Shown here one piece after another: positions 39,842 to 50,807 of a stretch of DNA of 64,000 bases. The position numbers were made by a program, and so were the translations under genes. Below the pieces are notes generated by a model that made no database searches, was not told the origin of the DNA, and worked only from the letters and a program-made list of their open reading frames with translations. This stretch comes from Acestrorhynchus altus (lineage: Eukaryota > Chordata > Actinopteri > Characiformes > Acestrorhynchidae). Each line of letters opens with the position of its first letter. The first letter of the stretch is position 1. The stretch spans positions 17,931,328 to 17,995,327 of the forward strand of contig CM067506.1 of NCBI GenBank assembly GCA_034509495.1, in the 5' to 3' direction.

Positions 39842-39844
<3 letters not shown>

Positions 39845-40050
39845 ATAAGAAAGGGTTCTCTTTAGATGTGCTGTAGATGGTTCTATTATTATAATAATGT
39901 AACTTGTAACATAAGAAGAACCTTTTCAAAAAGGTTCTATGCAGAACCCTCTGCACCATATTACCCATCATAATCAGAAGAACCCATAATCCCAATGATA
40001 AGAACCCTTTAATCATGCCATGAGTTCTTTGAGTGTTCATGGCATTACAC
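39842..40050. mobile_element. GGTTCTT-type MITE
   Basis: Alternating GGTTCT and AGAACC blocks (AAGAACCTTTTCAAAAAGG, then TTCTATGCAGAACCCT) give many short inverted repeats, typical of the fish MITE also at 21,495, 54,670 and 61,935. Confidence 0.6.
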
Positions 40051-41394
40051 AGAACAATGTTCTTCATTGATCAACCCTTAAATAATGCTCATTTTAAATG
40101 CGTGAAGCACACTTGTTAAGCACAAGAACTGCTCTATTGTTGGATACACAAACCAGCACAATTTGCTGCTTCCCAGCAGAAAACATTATAAGAACATTCA
40201 GCAATGTTTTTGAAAGGTTCCTGGAAAGATTTTACAGAAATTATGTTCCAGGAATACATAATAATGGTTGGCTGCACAACTGCACAACATTCTCAGTGAG
40301 ACAACGTTTCCAATACTAAACATAAAATACATAAAATGATTCTGCTTGACCCACTGTGTTACCATTAGCTTCCATTAACTCAACCTTGAGTTCCACTTGA
40401 CGAAAGTTGTTGTTCACAGCCCTTCTCATTTCTCATGTTTCTCTGGAGAATTCTGTGGCTGTTTGAGCAGCATAGGAATGTACGGAGGAACTGCCATTTC
40501 TTTACACTACCCTGTTTGGTGTGAATTTGATGGTTTATCTGGTCTACAGACATGACCAAATTGGCCAAGATCGACAAATGGTATGACCAAGCTTGACCAC
40601 ACTGGTTGATGGCAGGACCAGGTTTGTCGATCTGCATGGCTAGCAAGACCGCATTGTATGATCAGCATCTTCCAGCATGACCAGAAACAAACATAAAATA
40701 TTTTATTCTAGTCAAGAGCTAGTTAGTTAGCTGTTACTTGTATGTGTATGATTTTACCTGGATGCCCAGCTTTTCACCCAATTTAACCATCAAAGACAAG
40801 CTGAGACCAACCAAAATCAGCTACCAGCAAAATATGTATGGTCCTCTGTTAAACTTTAGAGTGGAGTTGTTCTCGATTCTCTCACTCTGAATGCAGATAT
40901 ATTTGCAAAAGTGTCTGATTTTGAATTGGCGTGTACTTCACCAGAAGATCTGTCATTTATTTCTAGCTCATGTTTATAACAGATACATGGTTACTGACAG
41001 GGATGAACGGGCCACTGGGAGAACTGGGAAAAATCCTTGTGGATTGCTATGGGTGTAGGCTGCTGAGAGGGTCAAAAAAATGAAACCACTCAAAATAAAA
41101 CATCCCCACCCCCATGGGCCAACTGAATGAAATAGATGAAAACAAATCATACATCCCACAATTCCCAACTTGCCCAGTCTGTACAAAACCCAGGGTTGAA
41201 TTTAATTGCCAGTCCAGGTCTGGTTACTGGGCTGTTTAGACAGGGTTGGCAGGGTGCTGTTGTGCTTGATCGTATGTGGTGTGTAGCATGAAAAATCGGT
41301 GTGGTATTTTGTTAACAAAGCATATCAGACCTTTCATGAAGACCCCAAGGAACTGTTTTAAATTGTTAAGAGGGGCATTATATGTCAACTTTAA
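40051..41394. other. Unassigned, with degenerate GACCA-type repeats
   Basis: Between about 40,540 and 40,830 short words such as TGACCAAGCT, GGACCAGGTT and CATGACCAGA recur, matching a diverged fish minisatellite-like element built on TGACCAGC units. The remainder shows nothing. Confidence 0.45.
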
Positions 41395-41670
41395 TACTTT
41401 GACCTTTAGAACTAAAAAAGTATACATTATAAGTATTTATATTACAGTATTTATAGGAGATGGTCACACACGTATGAATTTGATTATGTTTTGATCAAAA
41501 AAATGTACTATTGTCTCAGAAATCCTTTTGGTAATTGATCCCCTCTCGCTCATCAGTCAGAGTCTGCATGCAGGTTGAGCAACAACAACAAAGCAGTAAA
41601 TGTGCACAGGAGGGCTTCTTTGTTTTCAGCTGAATTAAATCCCAGTTAAAATGCTGATTAGACCATTAAA
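41395..41670 (+). repeat. Family X, copy 4 (internally deleted)
   Basis: It starts at TTTGACCTTTAGAACTAAA and ends in the GTCTGCATGCAGGTTGAG block, which is identical in copy 5. A central part present in copies 1 and 5 is missing around 41,540. Confidence 0.7.
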
Positions 41671-41721
41671 CTAAGATGAGACCACCATAGCTTGATAGAG
41701 TAAGTCTCGTGTAGTATATGA

Positions 41722-42516
41722 TAGAGTGCCTTGTGAAAGTATTCAGCCCTCACAACCTACTTCACAACCTACCTCCCAACCTGGAATTAAAATGGATTAT
41801 TTGAGGCTTTGCATCATTTCATTTATAGAACATGTCTACAACTTTGAACATTTGTTGTGAGGCAAACAACAAATATGACAAAACAGAAAACTTCAGTGTA
41901 CATAACTATTTACCCCTCTACAGTCAGTACTTGAGGAAACCCCTTTAGTGGCAAATACAGCTGCAAGTCACTTTGGATCAGTCTCTATGAGCTTGCCACA
42001 GCTTGCTACTGGGATATTTCTCATTCCTCAATGCAAAACCGCTCCATCTCCTTCAAGTTAGATGGTTTCAGCTGGTGAACAGCAATCTTCAAGTCTGACC
42101 ACAGTTTTTCAACTGGATTAAGGCTTTGACTAGGCCATTCCAAACCATTTACACATTCCACTCGAGTGTTGCTTTAGCAGTACACTCTGGGTCATTGTCC
42201 TGTTGGAAGATAAACCTCTGTCCCAGAGGTGGGTGGCCAGACCTTTTTCCTTGGTGGCCAGAACACTCAGAGTTTTGGTGGGTGGTCCTCTCTTGGCAGG
42301 TTTGTTGTGGTACCATGTTCTTTCCATTTGTTAAACATGGTGTTCATGGTGTGGTTTGATATGTGGTGACTATTGCTTAATGGTGTTGCAGCCTCAGGGG
42401 CCTTTCAGAAAAAGGTTTGTATATACTGACAGATGTGACACTTAGATTGGACTTATTTTGACTTCTGAAAGTAATTGGTTGCTGCAGATCAATTTAGGGG
42501 GTTCATAGCAAAGGGT
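41722..42516 (-). mobile_element. Tc1-like transposon relic, second family
   Basis: The left end TGCCTTGTGAAAGTATTCAG is the terminal repeat of a Tc1 family different from the 19,973 one. On the minus strand the transposase reads KWFGMA and SSNRTMTQSVLL, with stops and shifts around them; DNA phrases such as CACTCTGGGTCATTGTCCTG fit the catalytic region. Near 42,460-42,510 GACTTCTGAAAGTAATTGGT and TTTAGGGGGTTCATAGCAAA belong to the 5' region of the element. The right terminal repeat is lost where the GT array at 42,517 begins. Much of the gene is deleted. Confidence 0.8.
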
Positions 42517-42542
42517 CTGTGTGTGTGTGTGTGTGTGTGTGT
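42517..42542. repeat. (GT)n microsatellite
   Basis: About 13 GT units at the broken edge of the Tc1 relic. Confidence 0.9.
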
Positions 42543-42936
42543 CTTTGCCTTTCCCTTCCTCCCCCTTACAACATGTCGCTCTAGATCAGCCCTGCAGACA
42601 CAGCGAGGTGTCCGCCAGCGGCTCTGCGCAGAGGAGGGGTTTAACCCACCCGCATTCATACAAACCCCGCCTCATACGGCGGTCATTGGCCAGTAATTCA
42701 CAAACATATGAATGCCAACCATTGAGAGTACCAGCCAATCACAGCACAGAGCATGGGAAAAACCCACCAATCCTAGCGAGGAGACTGGAGGCTGGTCAAG
42801 CCCAGGAATACTTAATCAACCACAGCACAGTAAACGGGAAATAACAGCCAATCACAGACACGTGGGCGGGGATAGTACGAATCCGGGTGGGGAAAGTGAC
42901 GCTATTTGCGCGAGGCAAGAATGGAGTGAGTGTGAG

Positions 42937-42937
<1 letters not shown>

Positions 42938-42974
<37 letters not shown>
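42938..42974. repeat. (GT)n microsatellite inside the CpG island
   Basis: About 18 GT units lie just downstream of the GC box, within the presumed transcribed part. Confidence 0.95.
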
Positions 42975-42976
<2 letters not shown>

Positions 42977-43050
42977 GCATTTTCTCGCTGGACTGTGAGC
43001 TTGTGCTCTGTCAGAGAGGAGCAGCTGAGCACGGAGGAGTGAAGTAGAGA

Positions 43051-43175
43051 AGAGCAGAAGAGCGCAGAAAAGCGCAGAAGAGCGTAAAGCAGCGCAGAAC
43101 AGCGCAAAGGAGCGCAGAACAGCGCAAAGCGCAGAAGAGCGTAGAAGAGCGCACAGGAGAGCAGAGGAGCGTAGA
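43051..43175. repeat. 10-bp minisatellite (AGCGCAGAAN)n
   Basis: Eight units in perfect 10-bp register run from 43,051 to 43,130 (AGCGCAGAAA, AGCGCAGAAG, AGCGTAAAGC, and so on). After a small shift, four or five looser units follow. The period equals about one DNA turn, and each unit carries a CpG. The minus-strand frames across it are repeat artefacts. Confidence 0.9.
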
Positions 43176-43544
43176 AGCTCGGGAAGGACGGCAGGGTGTC
43201 CCTCAGGGCTCCTTAGTGTTGTGTGTGTGAGTGTCCTCAGATTCACTAAACTTTTCCTGCGACTTTTGTGGAAATAGAGACTTTTTCTCGTTGCTGCTGT
43301 TTCCTGTAGCGCTTTCAGACAAACCGCACTTTGTTGAGGTTCACTGCTGTTTTAGGTGGGAATGTTTGGCTTGTGTCTAATTTCAGTTTTTCCACCTTCA
43401 GAAAAGTAATGCTGTCTTTAGTAAACAGTGAAACAGCCTGACTGTGTAGTTCTGGGGTCTTTACACTGGAGTGTCTCTTTTACTGTACAAAGCAGGGGTT
43501 TATATTCGGAAACAAAGATTTTAATGTGAACACCAGACCAATTC

Positions 43545-43812
43545 TGTGGGATACTTTCATAGTTTGATGTACTTTTATTCACCAGAAAAGGTAAAGTATT
43601 TATAGGAGACAACATTATCTTCATTTGAGATGTAAATATGAACAGAATTCAAATATTTTTTAATTTAACCATATTTTGATGAAAATGTTGCTGAAATCCT
43701 GTTTATGAGAGGGCAATACATTTGATGAGTTATTTGAAATTATTAGATTGGCAATGATATTTATAATAATTATAATAATAAAGTTCTTAAAAATAATTGC
43801 CTGAAGTAAAAA

Positions 43813-43845
<33 letters not shown>

Positions 43846-44095
43846 TTTTTTTTTTTTTTATTCTGAAATGTGAACACTGTGAGGAAAAAAAGAGCAAACA
43901 GCCCCTCCCTTCTTTTTTTCCTCTACAACCCAATATCTGGGCCAGTGATGTCATTAGCACCACCCCCCTCTGTCTGATCAGTAGGAGTCTGCATGCAGGT
44001 TGAGCATGTATTTGTGGAAAGAGCAGTAAATGAAGGCTCCTTTTAAACTGGATTTAATTCTGTTGGAAACAAGTGAATTGTAGCTGCTTTTCAAG
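43545..44095 (+). repeat. Family X, copy 5, with an internal A/T palindrome
   Basis: TTACTTTTATTCACCA equivalents near 43,570, GTCTGCATGCAGGTTGAG near 43,988 and AAACTGGATTT near 44,046 follow the family order in the same orientation as copies 3 and 4. In the middle, 43,808-43,860, an A run, a TA run and a T run form a near-perfect palindrome not present in copy 1, so it expanded after insertion. Confidence 0.72.
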
Positions 44096-45387
44096 CTGGA
44101 TTTCACACAGATAATCAATGGCATCAAGTTACATCCTATAGTTTATAATGATATGTGTATCATGTCTATACGTTGCACTGTTCCTGAGGTATGAAGCTTA
44201 GAGTACCCACATAATACAGATTTTGGGCTGTAAGAGTTAATAAAAAGAGTTTAAATAGTGAGGTAGTTTCTCCAGAGCTTTCTCTCCCCCGCTTTCTGTT
44301 GTCCTGTGTAGAGTCTATTTCTATCCTGCTTATTCATAGCTTAGTTTGGGTACATATTTAGCTGTGAGAATAGGGGTAAGAAACCATAATTACCTTGAAC
44401 ATGGAGACTCCCATTTTTATGTTTGTAATTGTAGATTTTTCAGTTACATTTCTGTGACATTGTGGCACAAAGACACATTACAGTCCTTACTGTTTACAGC
44501 ACAGTACTCCTACTGTATTCCTGCCTGTGGGGTGCCCCTTTATCAGTTCATTACAGTGGTCAGTGGTGTATTCTTCTGTGCCCTGTTTCACACATTCCAT
44601 TTGGCCTTTTATTGTTTGCTCTGTAACCTGTTCATTAACTGATCCAGCATACAGTGCACTCTTTGAATAATGACGAGTTTTATTGTTTTGGAACTATTCC
44701 AGAACATCAGACTTGGTATGAAGATGACAGTTTTAATTAAATGGGATTTACATCTATATAGGTATCACAACCCTTATATTGAGTCCCCCATTACTGAGAC
44801 CCATAAATAACTGAGTGTAATTTTAAAGAGCTGTCATATGCAGTACTTTACAGTCAGAGATTACCTGAAGTTTGCGATCAGGCCAGTAAAAAGATGCTGT
44901 CTTAAGTTAAATGCCTCAGTGCGGTTCAGGTCACAAGACTAATTTTAAGAATATTTCAGGATTGTATGAAGTCATTATCCTTCTGAAAGGCTAATAGTTG
45001 TGTTTTAGCTTTCTGCTGCTGTCTACAGGCACCTCATCAATGAAGACCAGTTAAGCAATTCAGTTGGTAGCAATACAGTTCATGTCAATGTCACCTTGTT
45101 TCACACATGAGATGATTTTAGATCAAGAACAGTTCCTTTCCTTCCATGCTTCCATTCCAGCACTGTGGTAAAGATTAATTGTGGCTCATTCTGTCCATAT
45201 GGCTTTGTACTGAGCTCTGTAGCCATATAATAAACTGTGTATTGCTATGGTCCTTCTATTGTTGTTGCTAATACTCAGTTTACCTTTCTAATAGTTTTTA
45301 CTGTTTTATAGCCTTCATTAGACTTAGAATTGAGTGACAGTGGCAACAGATTCAACAAAACCTAGCTGGACAACAAACAGCTTAACA
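44096..45387. other. Unassigned non-coding sequence
   Basis: No repeat or exon is recognised. If the CpG island is a promoter this is intronic. Confidence 0.5.
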
Positions 45388-46791
45388 GTTTTTGCACATT
45401 TTGTTATGTTATAGCCTTATTTTAAAATGGACTAAATTCCCCCAAAATTCTACACACAATACCCCAGGATGACAGATTGAGAAAAGTGTTATTTAGATGC
45501 ATTAAAAATAAAGCACAAAAACATAACTTTTGCCATGACACTCAAAACGATGCTCAGGTACATCTTGTTTCCACTGATCATCTTTCAGATGTTTCTACAG
45601 CTTGATTGGACACTGTGGTAGATTCAGTTGATTGGACATGATTTGGACACACACCTGTTAATATAAGATCCCATAGTAGACAGTGAATGTCAGCACACAA
45701 CCCAAGACATGAAGTCTAAGAAATTGCCTGCAGACCTCAGAGACAGGTTTGTATCGATACACAGATCTGGGGAAAGCTACAAAAAAAAATTCTGCTGCAT
45801 TGAAGGTCCATATGAGCACAGTGGCCTACAGCAGGAGCCATTGGAACCACCCGTACATTGAGTTGTCATTCCAGCCAAATTGAGGGATTGTGGTAGGGAG
45901 CCTTAGTCAGGGAGGTGACCAAGAACCCAATGGTCACTCTGATAGAGCTCCAACATTGCTCTGTGAAGAGAGGAGAACCTTCCAGAAGGACAACCATTTC
46001 TGCAGCCCATATAGAATTTGCCAAAAGGCACATAAAGGTCTCTCAGACCATGAAAAACAAAAAGATTGAATTTTTTTTTATTAAATGCCAAGCGTCATGT
46101 CTTGAGGAAACCAGACACTGATCATCACCTAGCCAATGCCATTCCTACAATAAATAATGGTGGTGGCAGCATCATGATGTGAGGATGTTTATCTGCAGAA
46201 GGAACTGGGAGACAACTCAGGGTCAAGGGTAAGATGAGTGCAGCGACGTACAGAGACATCCTGCATCCTCTGGACCTCTAGGATGATGGCTTGTCTTCCA
46301 ACAGGGCAAACTTTCTAAGCACACAGCCAAGATAACAAATGAGTGGCTTTGGGACAACTATGTGAAAGTCCCTGAATGGCTCAGTCAGAGCCCAGACTTG
46401 AAGCTGATTGAACATCTCTGGAGATTTCTAAAGTGCCTGTGCACTGACAGTCTCCATCCAATTAATGGAGCTTTAGAGGTTCTGCAAAGAAGAATGGGAG
46501 AGTCTTCCCAAAATGTGCCAAGCTTGTAGCATCATACTAAAAAAAATGATGCTGTAATTGCTGCCAAATGTGCTTCAACATAGTATTGAGCAAAGGGTAT
46601 AAATACTTATTATACTTTTTTTATTATACACACTATTATACTTATTATACTTTCCTCACTTTGTAATTGTGGGGTATTATAGGTTGAATTTAGAGGGGAG
46701 AAATGAATTGAATCCATTTTGGAAAAAGGCTGTAACATAACAAAATGTGCAAAAAGTGAAGCACTGTGAATAGCACTTTCCAGATGCATTG
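45388..46791 (+). mobile_element. Tc1-like transposon, nearly full-length relic
   Basis: This is the most complete copy of the family at 19,973 and 50,808. It has the subterminal GCACATTTTGTTATGTTATA at left, the ACCTTCCAGAAGGACAACC block near 45,978, CACCTAGCCAATGCCATTCC near 46,127 (before the catalytic part), the GAATGGCTCAGTCAGAGCC catalytic-region block near 46,373, and the right terminal repeat ending CCAGATGCATTG before TA. About 40 bases of the left terminal repeat are missing or too diverged. At about 1.4 kb the length fits an autonomous Tc1 element, but many stops and frameshifts rule out a working transposase. Confidence 0.88.
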
Positions 46792-46792
46792 T

Positions 46793-46990
46793 ACACTCTC
46801 GGAAAACAAAAAGCACCAAGGTGTCATAGGGTGGTATCCCCAAAGGTAAGGTTTCAGCACCTTTAATTAGGGGGCATAATTGTACCATATTCCGTTGCAG
46901 TTGTTTATCTGCTACCTTTAAGGCACAGTTGGATCTTAAGTGTTGTACCTTTGTGGGCATTTTGTCCATGTTTGTACCTTGTTACGTAAA
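46793..46990. mobile_element. GTACCTTT-type MITE
   Basis: AGCACCTTTAATTAGGGGGC and TGTACCTTTGTGGGCATTTT belong to a short fish MITE based on GTACCTTT words. It lies directly against the Tc1 right end. Confidence 0.5.
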
Positions 46991-49329
46991 AAATATACAG
47001 GCATACAGGCATACAGTACCCTTTTAACAGTTTAGTAAAACTATACTCTATGTGTTTCAACCAATATAGATGTAAAAACCCTGACTATATAGACATTTAT
47101 TTGAAAAAATTACAAAAGTATTTTGTAAAGGGATGAATCAACAGAAACTGTAAATGTCCAAATACTTTCAGACTGCACTGTACAGTGTGTGTTCTTTGAG
47201 TCTCTCTGCCAAATTGCGGCAATTATTCTCACTAGGGGGATCATTATCTATCACCCACTGCTCAGTCAGCAGGATGTGGTGTGACAAGCAGAAAAATTAT
47301 AGTCTCTGCTATGACTTCAAGTGTTTGATTTATTACTAGAGGAGCTTAATTGACATTGGGGTCATGGTTCTTACCTGACGATTGGTTGTCTCAGTTAGTC
47401 TCAGATGCTCCAACCACAGCAAGAGTAATCCAAACAGTCATCTGCTTTGACAACTTCTAAAAGTCATTTAAGGGCACTGTTATCTATGTATGTATTGGTC
47501 TGTTTTTCCAGCACTGACAGTAAGTGTTTTATGTTTGTGCTCTACACTGATAAAGTGTATTGATTATGTAGTGTATTGTGCAAAGCCACTTCAGAATACT
47601 CTATAGCCCCATTGTCACTGGACTCACCTTTAAGACGCACCCATCATAAATGTGTACTCTATTGGCTTCCAAGTAAAACAGGTCTGTGATTTTAATGAAA
47701 AGTTTCAGCTAGTTCAAGAAATTGGAAGTTTGTTAACAAGGAACTCAAACAGTGTTAAGCACAACATGTGACTTTGTCAGCAATAATGTGTGTGATTTTA
47801 GAGTTTTTTAAAACAGTTAGTACCATGTTTGCTCACAATTATGTCACTATGTTACATATAAATCTGTTTTTTATTGTAGTGTTGTTTGGATCTGCTTGTA
47901 TGTCATGAAAACCAAAGATCTACAACTGGTTGTTCTGCATGTGCATACATTCAAATGGTTGTCTCGTGTCAAAGGAGGCAGTTTTTTGGCCACGATGAGT
48001 GACAATATCCACTAAATGTACTCACACTAAGCAATCTGTGTTGTGCCAAACACACAAGCCAAGTTTGTTCAGTTTGATCTCTCCAAACCTTGCTTTAAAA
48101 CAGTATAGTGAACTACTTGAAGAGGTGGGCTCAAGCACAGTTCAGTTGAACTGATCGCTTACCAAGAATGGAACTCGAACACAATGCCAGTGATGTTGAC
48201 TCCATTTAAATCTTATATGGACAGCTTGATTACATGACTATAGTGTGTGAGAGAGCTGTGTATCATTGCATCCAAAACCACTCAGAATCAGTGGTAAACA
48301 GAATCTGTGTTGCCTGTTTGAGCTGTCCTGCATGTGTGTTAATTTACAGAACTTCAGAATATGTTTTCAGAGATTTTTAGAGGCTCTCTTTCATATTTAG
48401 TCATGATCGTTCTGTATAATATTTCTGTGCAAGCACAGTCCAATTCAGGCAGGTGATGCAAACTGGGTAAGCAGGGGGGCTAGGGGGCAGTTGTGTTCAG
48501 GCATGGTACAAGACAACCTTGTCTAGTGTGACTCTAGCTAGAATCCTGTATTGTTAGACTGCCTAATGATCACTGATTGCCACAATGTTAAACATCTCAA
48601 CATAAGGAAGGTCCGCTTATAAGAAAGGTCAAGAATCCACCACTGGACAGAGATTAATCACTCTATTGTATGGGCTGATTGGTCCCACTGGAGATCCTGC
48701 GAGGCTTTGAGGTCCCTTTTCTCCATTTGTGGGAATATCTAGGCTTAACTCTGACCCACTTTACCTGCCACATTCTCCACCCTCAGCTAAGGAATGCTGC
48801 ATTATATCAACAAAGCAGAAGAAAAGTTCTGCAGGAATGTATTAACTGCACATGCAAAGTCCTTTATCACCGGATTCTGCTTGAGGAAGCCTGCTCCATC
48901 TGAATGCTTGCTTTCACTGCAACAGAAAATGAGTATTAATCTATGCCCCTCTTAAGAAAAGTTGACACTGCCAGAGTAGCATCTCTCCAGACACACATAT
49001 ATATTCATCAAATATTCTTTAGTGGGGCTTTAAATGGTGTGTGAAACAGAGAGGGAGTGGACTGTCTTAATATGCCTGCATTCTCAGTAGTTTAAGTCAC
49101 TTTTACTGTGCTGCAGATTTACTGTAGAGACTGTAAATCTGAGGTACTGTTTTATGACCACATGAGTGTGAGACCCAGCTGCTGTGCCCCTGCCCTAATG
49201 CACACATGCATACACAGATCTAATGATACTGCCTTACTGTACTTTGCATACTGAACATTTGTTCCCTGTCACTATTCACTGGTTGTGAGACACATGATCT
49301 CTGTAGTTGTTTTCATGCAGCTCATGGTC
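46991..49329. other. Unassigned non-coding sequence
   Basis: About 2.3 kb without a recognised gene or repeat. The plus-strand frame 48,679-48,903 has no splice context or domain. Confidence 0.5.
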
Positions 49330-50160
49330 TCAAAAGTTCACCCTGATCTTACCATTTCCCTTGAGAACTCACTGGTCACTCCATCTACTGAAGCGCGGAG
49401 TCTTGGTGTATTAGTGGATGACCAGTTATCGTTCTCAGCTCATGTTGCAAACCTGACTCGGTCTTGCAGATTTCTCCTTTACAACATCAGGAGAATTCGA
49501 CCTTTTCTGTCTAGTGAGGCCACTCAGGTGCTTGTTCAGTCTCTTGTCATCTCAAGACTAGTCTACTGCAACTCCCTACTGGCTGGCCTTCCTATGCGGA
49601 CCATCAGACCATTGCAACTTATCCAGAATGCAGCAGCACAGTTTGTCTTCAATGTTCCTAAATTCAGTCCTTTGCTGCGTTCCCTTCATTGGCTCTGTGT
49701 AGCTGCCCGCATTAGATTCAAAACCTTGATGCTGACCTACAAAGCCAAAAGTGGACCAGCTCCTTCATACATGATGGCAATGGTCAAAACCCGAGCTCTA
49801 CCAAGAGCCCTTTGAGCTTCAAGTACAGCTCGGCTTGACCCACCATCCCTCAGAACACAAGGAAAACATGCATCCAGACTCTTTTCTATTCTGGCACCAA
49901 AATGGTGAAACTAACATCCCCTGGGAGTTCGAACAGCTGAGTCCCTCACTGTCTTCAAACGCACACTGAAGACTCATCTGTTTCAGGAGTATTTAACTCC
50001 ATAAAGACAATTGTTTCAACAGGATCTTAGTGTGAGGAATCTCTAGATTCAAGCCTTGTCTACTAGCTAAGGATATTCTGAGTGAACAGCAAAGCACTTT
50101 TGTAAGTCTCTCTGGATAAGGGCGTCTGCTAAATGATGCAAATGTAAATGTAAATGTCTG
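49330..50160 (+). mobile_element. L2-type LINE, 3' copy 2
   Basis: A 5'-truncated copy whose frame runs from about 49,340 to the TGA at 49,813-49,815. It reads EARSLGVLVDDQLSFSAHV, NLTRSCRFLLYNIRRIRPFL, LVISRLVYCNSLLAGLP and LLRSLHWLCVAARIRFKTL, the C-terminal part of the L2 reverse transcriptase. Past the stop the remaining C-terminus can be followed in shifted frames to about 49,995. The tail TCTCTCTGGATAAGGGCGTC plus AAATGTAAATGTAAATG closes the element. It is better kept than the 10,530 copy, to which it is similar over most of its length, but it lacks the catalytic domain. Confidence 0.92.
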
Positions 50161-50487
50161 CTGGAGGAAATAACATATACATTGAATACAGTGGAATGCA
50201 AAACAGGGGCAAGACAGACCTACAGAGAGTGACATTAAGGCAGTGGTATGGCACAGTAATTTACATTAGTCCTGTGCCTAGTCACAGTTAACTCAGTAGC
50301 AGTCCCCAGTAGTGGTAAAAAGGACTTTTGTGCTGATATAAAAACATGTTCTTTAATTGATTTATTTCAAATCAACACATAATTGATATCTACTGAAATA
50401 AAGTATAGCCTACAATAACATCCCATTTATTGCATGCAACAAATGAGATTGTTCTGGAAACTTGGATGTTGAGTGGCACTGGTTCAA
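50161..50487. other. Unassigned non-coding sequence
   Basis: Nothing recognised. Confidence 0.5.
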
Positions 50488-50653
50488 TTAGGGCTGGGCG
50501 ATATATCGATATTGATATCTATATCAGTATATTAACACTGCGCGATAAGGGCAGCAATATGATTTTGTGGAAGACCTTCTTCTGCACCCTCACACTGGTC
50601 TGCCCCCTGCTCTTAGCTCCTCCTCTACTAACCTCTGTTTCCCACTTGCATTG

Positions 50654-50654
<1 letters not shown>

Positions 50655-50713
<59 letters not shown>
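50655..50713. repeat. (CA)n microsatellite inside MITE copy A
   Basis: About 29 CA units, at the place where the other MITE copies carry only a few. Confidence 0.95.
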
Positions 50714-50716
<3 letters not shown>

Positions 50717-50807
50717 TGAACAGATTGAGGACGACTTAGTGTGTATAAATGTGTATATAGATCAAGTGTATACAGTGTATATAGATCAAATTTCAATATG
50801 TTATGTA

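Larger units (their letters stand above)
42543..43353 (+). promoter_or_regulatory. CpG island with CCAAT/GC-box promoter signature and possible non-coding first exon
   Basis: By hand count there are roughly 35-40 CpGs here, far more than in any other part of the window. CCAAT boxes lie at 42,735, 42,767 and 42,848, with an inverted one (ATTGG) at 42,685. A reverse GC box CCCCGCC is at 42,665 and a fused E-box plus GC box CACGTGGGCGGGG at 42,859-42,871. No TATA box is seen. This is the usual layout of a TATA-less vertebrate promoter. If transcription goes right, the 43,000-43,350 stretch would be a 5' UTR; possible donors are GGA|GTGAGT (42,928) and TTTTAG|GTGGGA (about 43,355). Direction, start site and gene are inference. 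Confidence 0.55.

Noticed and set aside
42796..43246. Minus-strand frames rich in Ser-Ala-Leu-Leu
   Set aside because: They are produced by the 10-bp repeat (three units equal ten codons) and the GT array, not by a gene.
45388..46791. Intact Tc1 transposase gene
   Set aside because: Length and ends fit, but the frame is broken many times; it is a relic.
48679..48903. 74-codon plus-strand frame
   Set aside because: No recognisable domain, no splice signals at its edges, no coding bias.
49340..49815. Host gene encoding a 176-codon protein
   Set aside because: The sequence is the C-terminal part of an L2 reverse transcriptase followed by the L2 tail.
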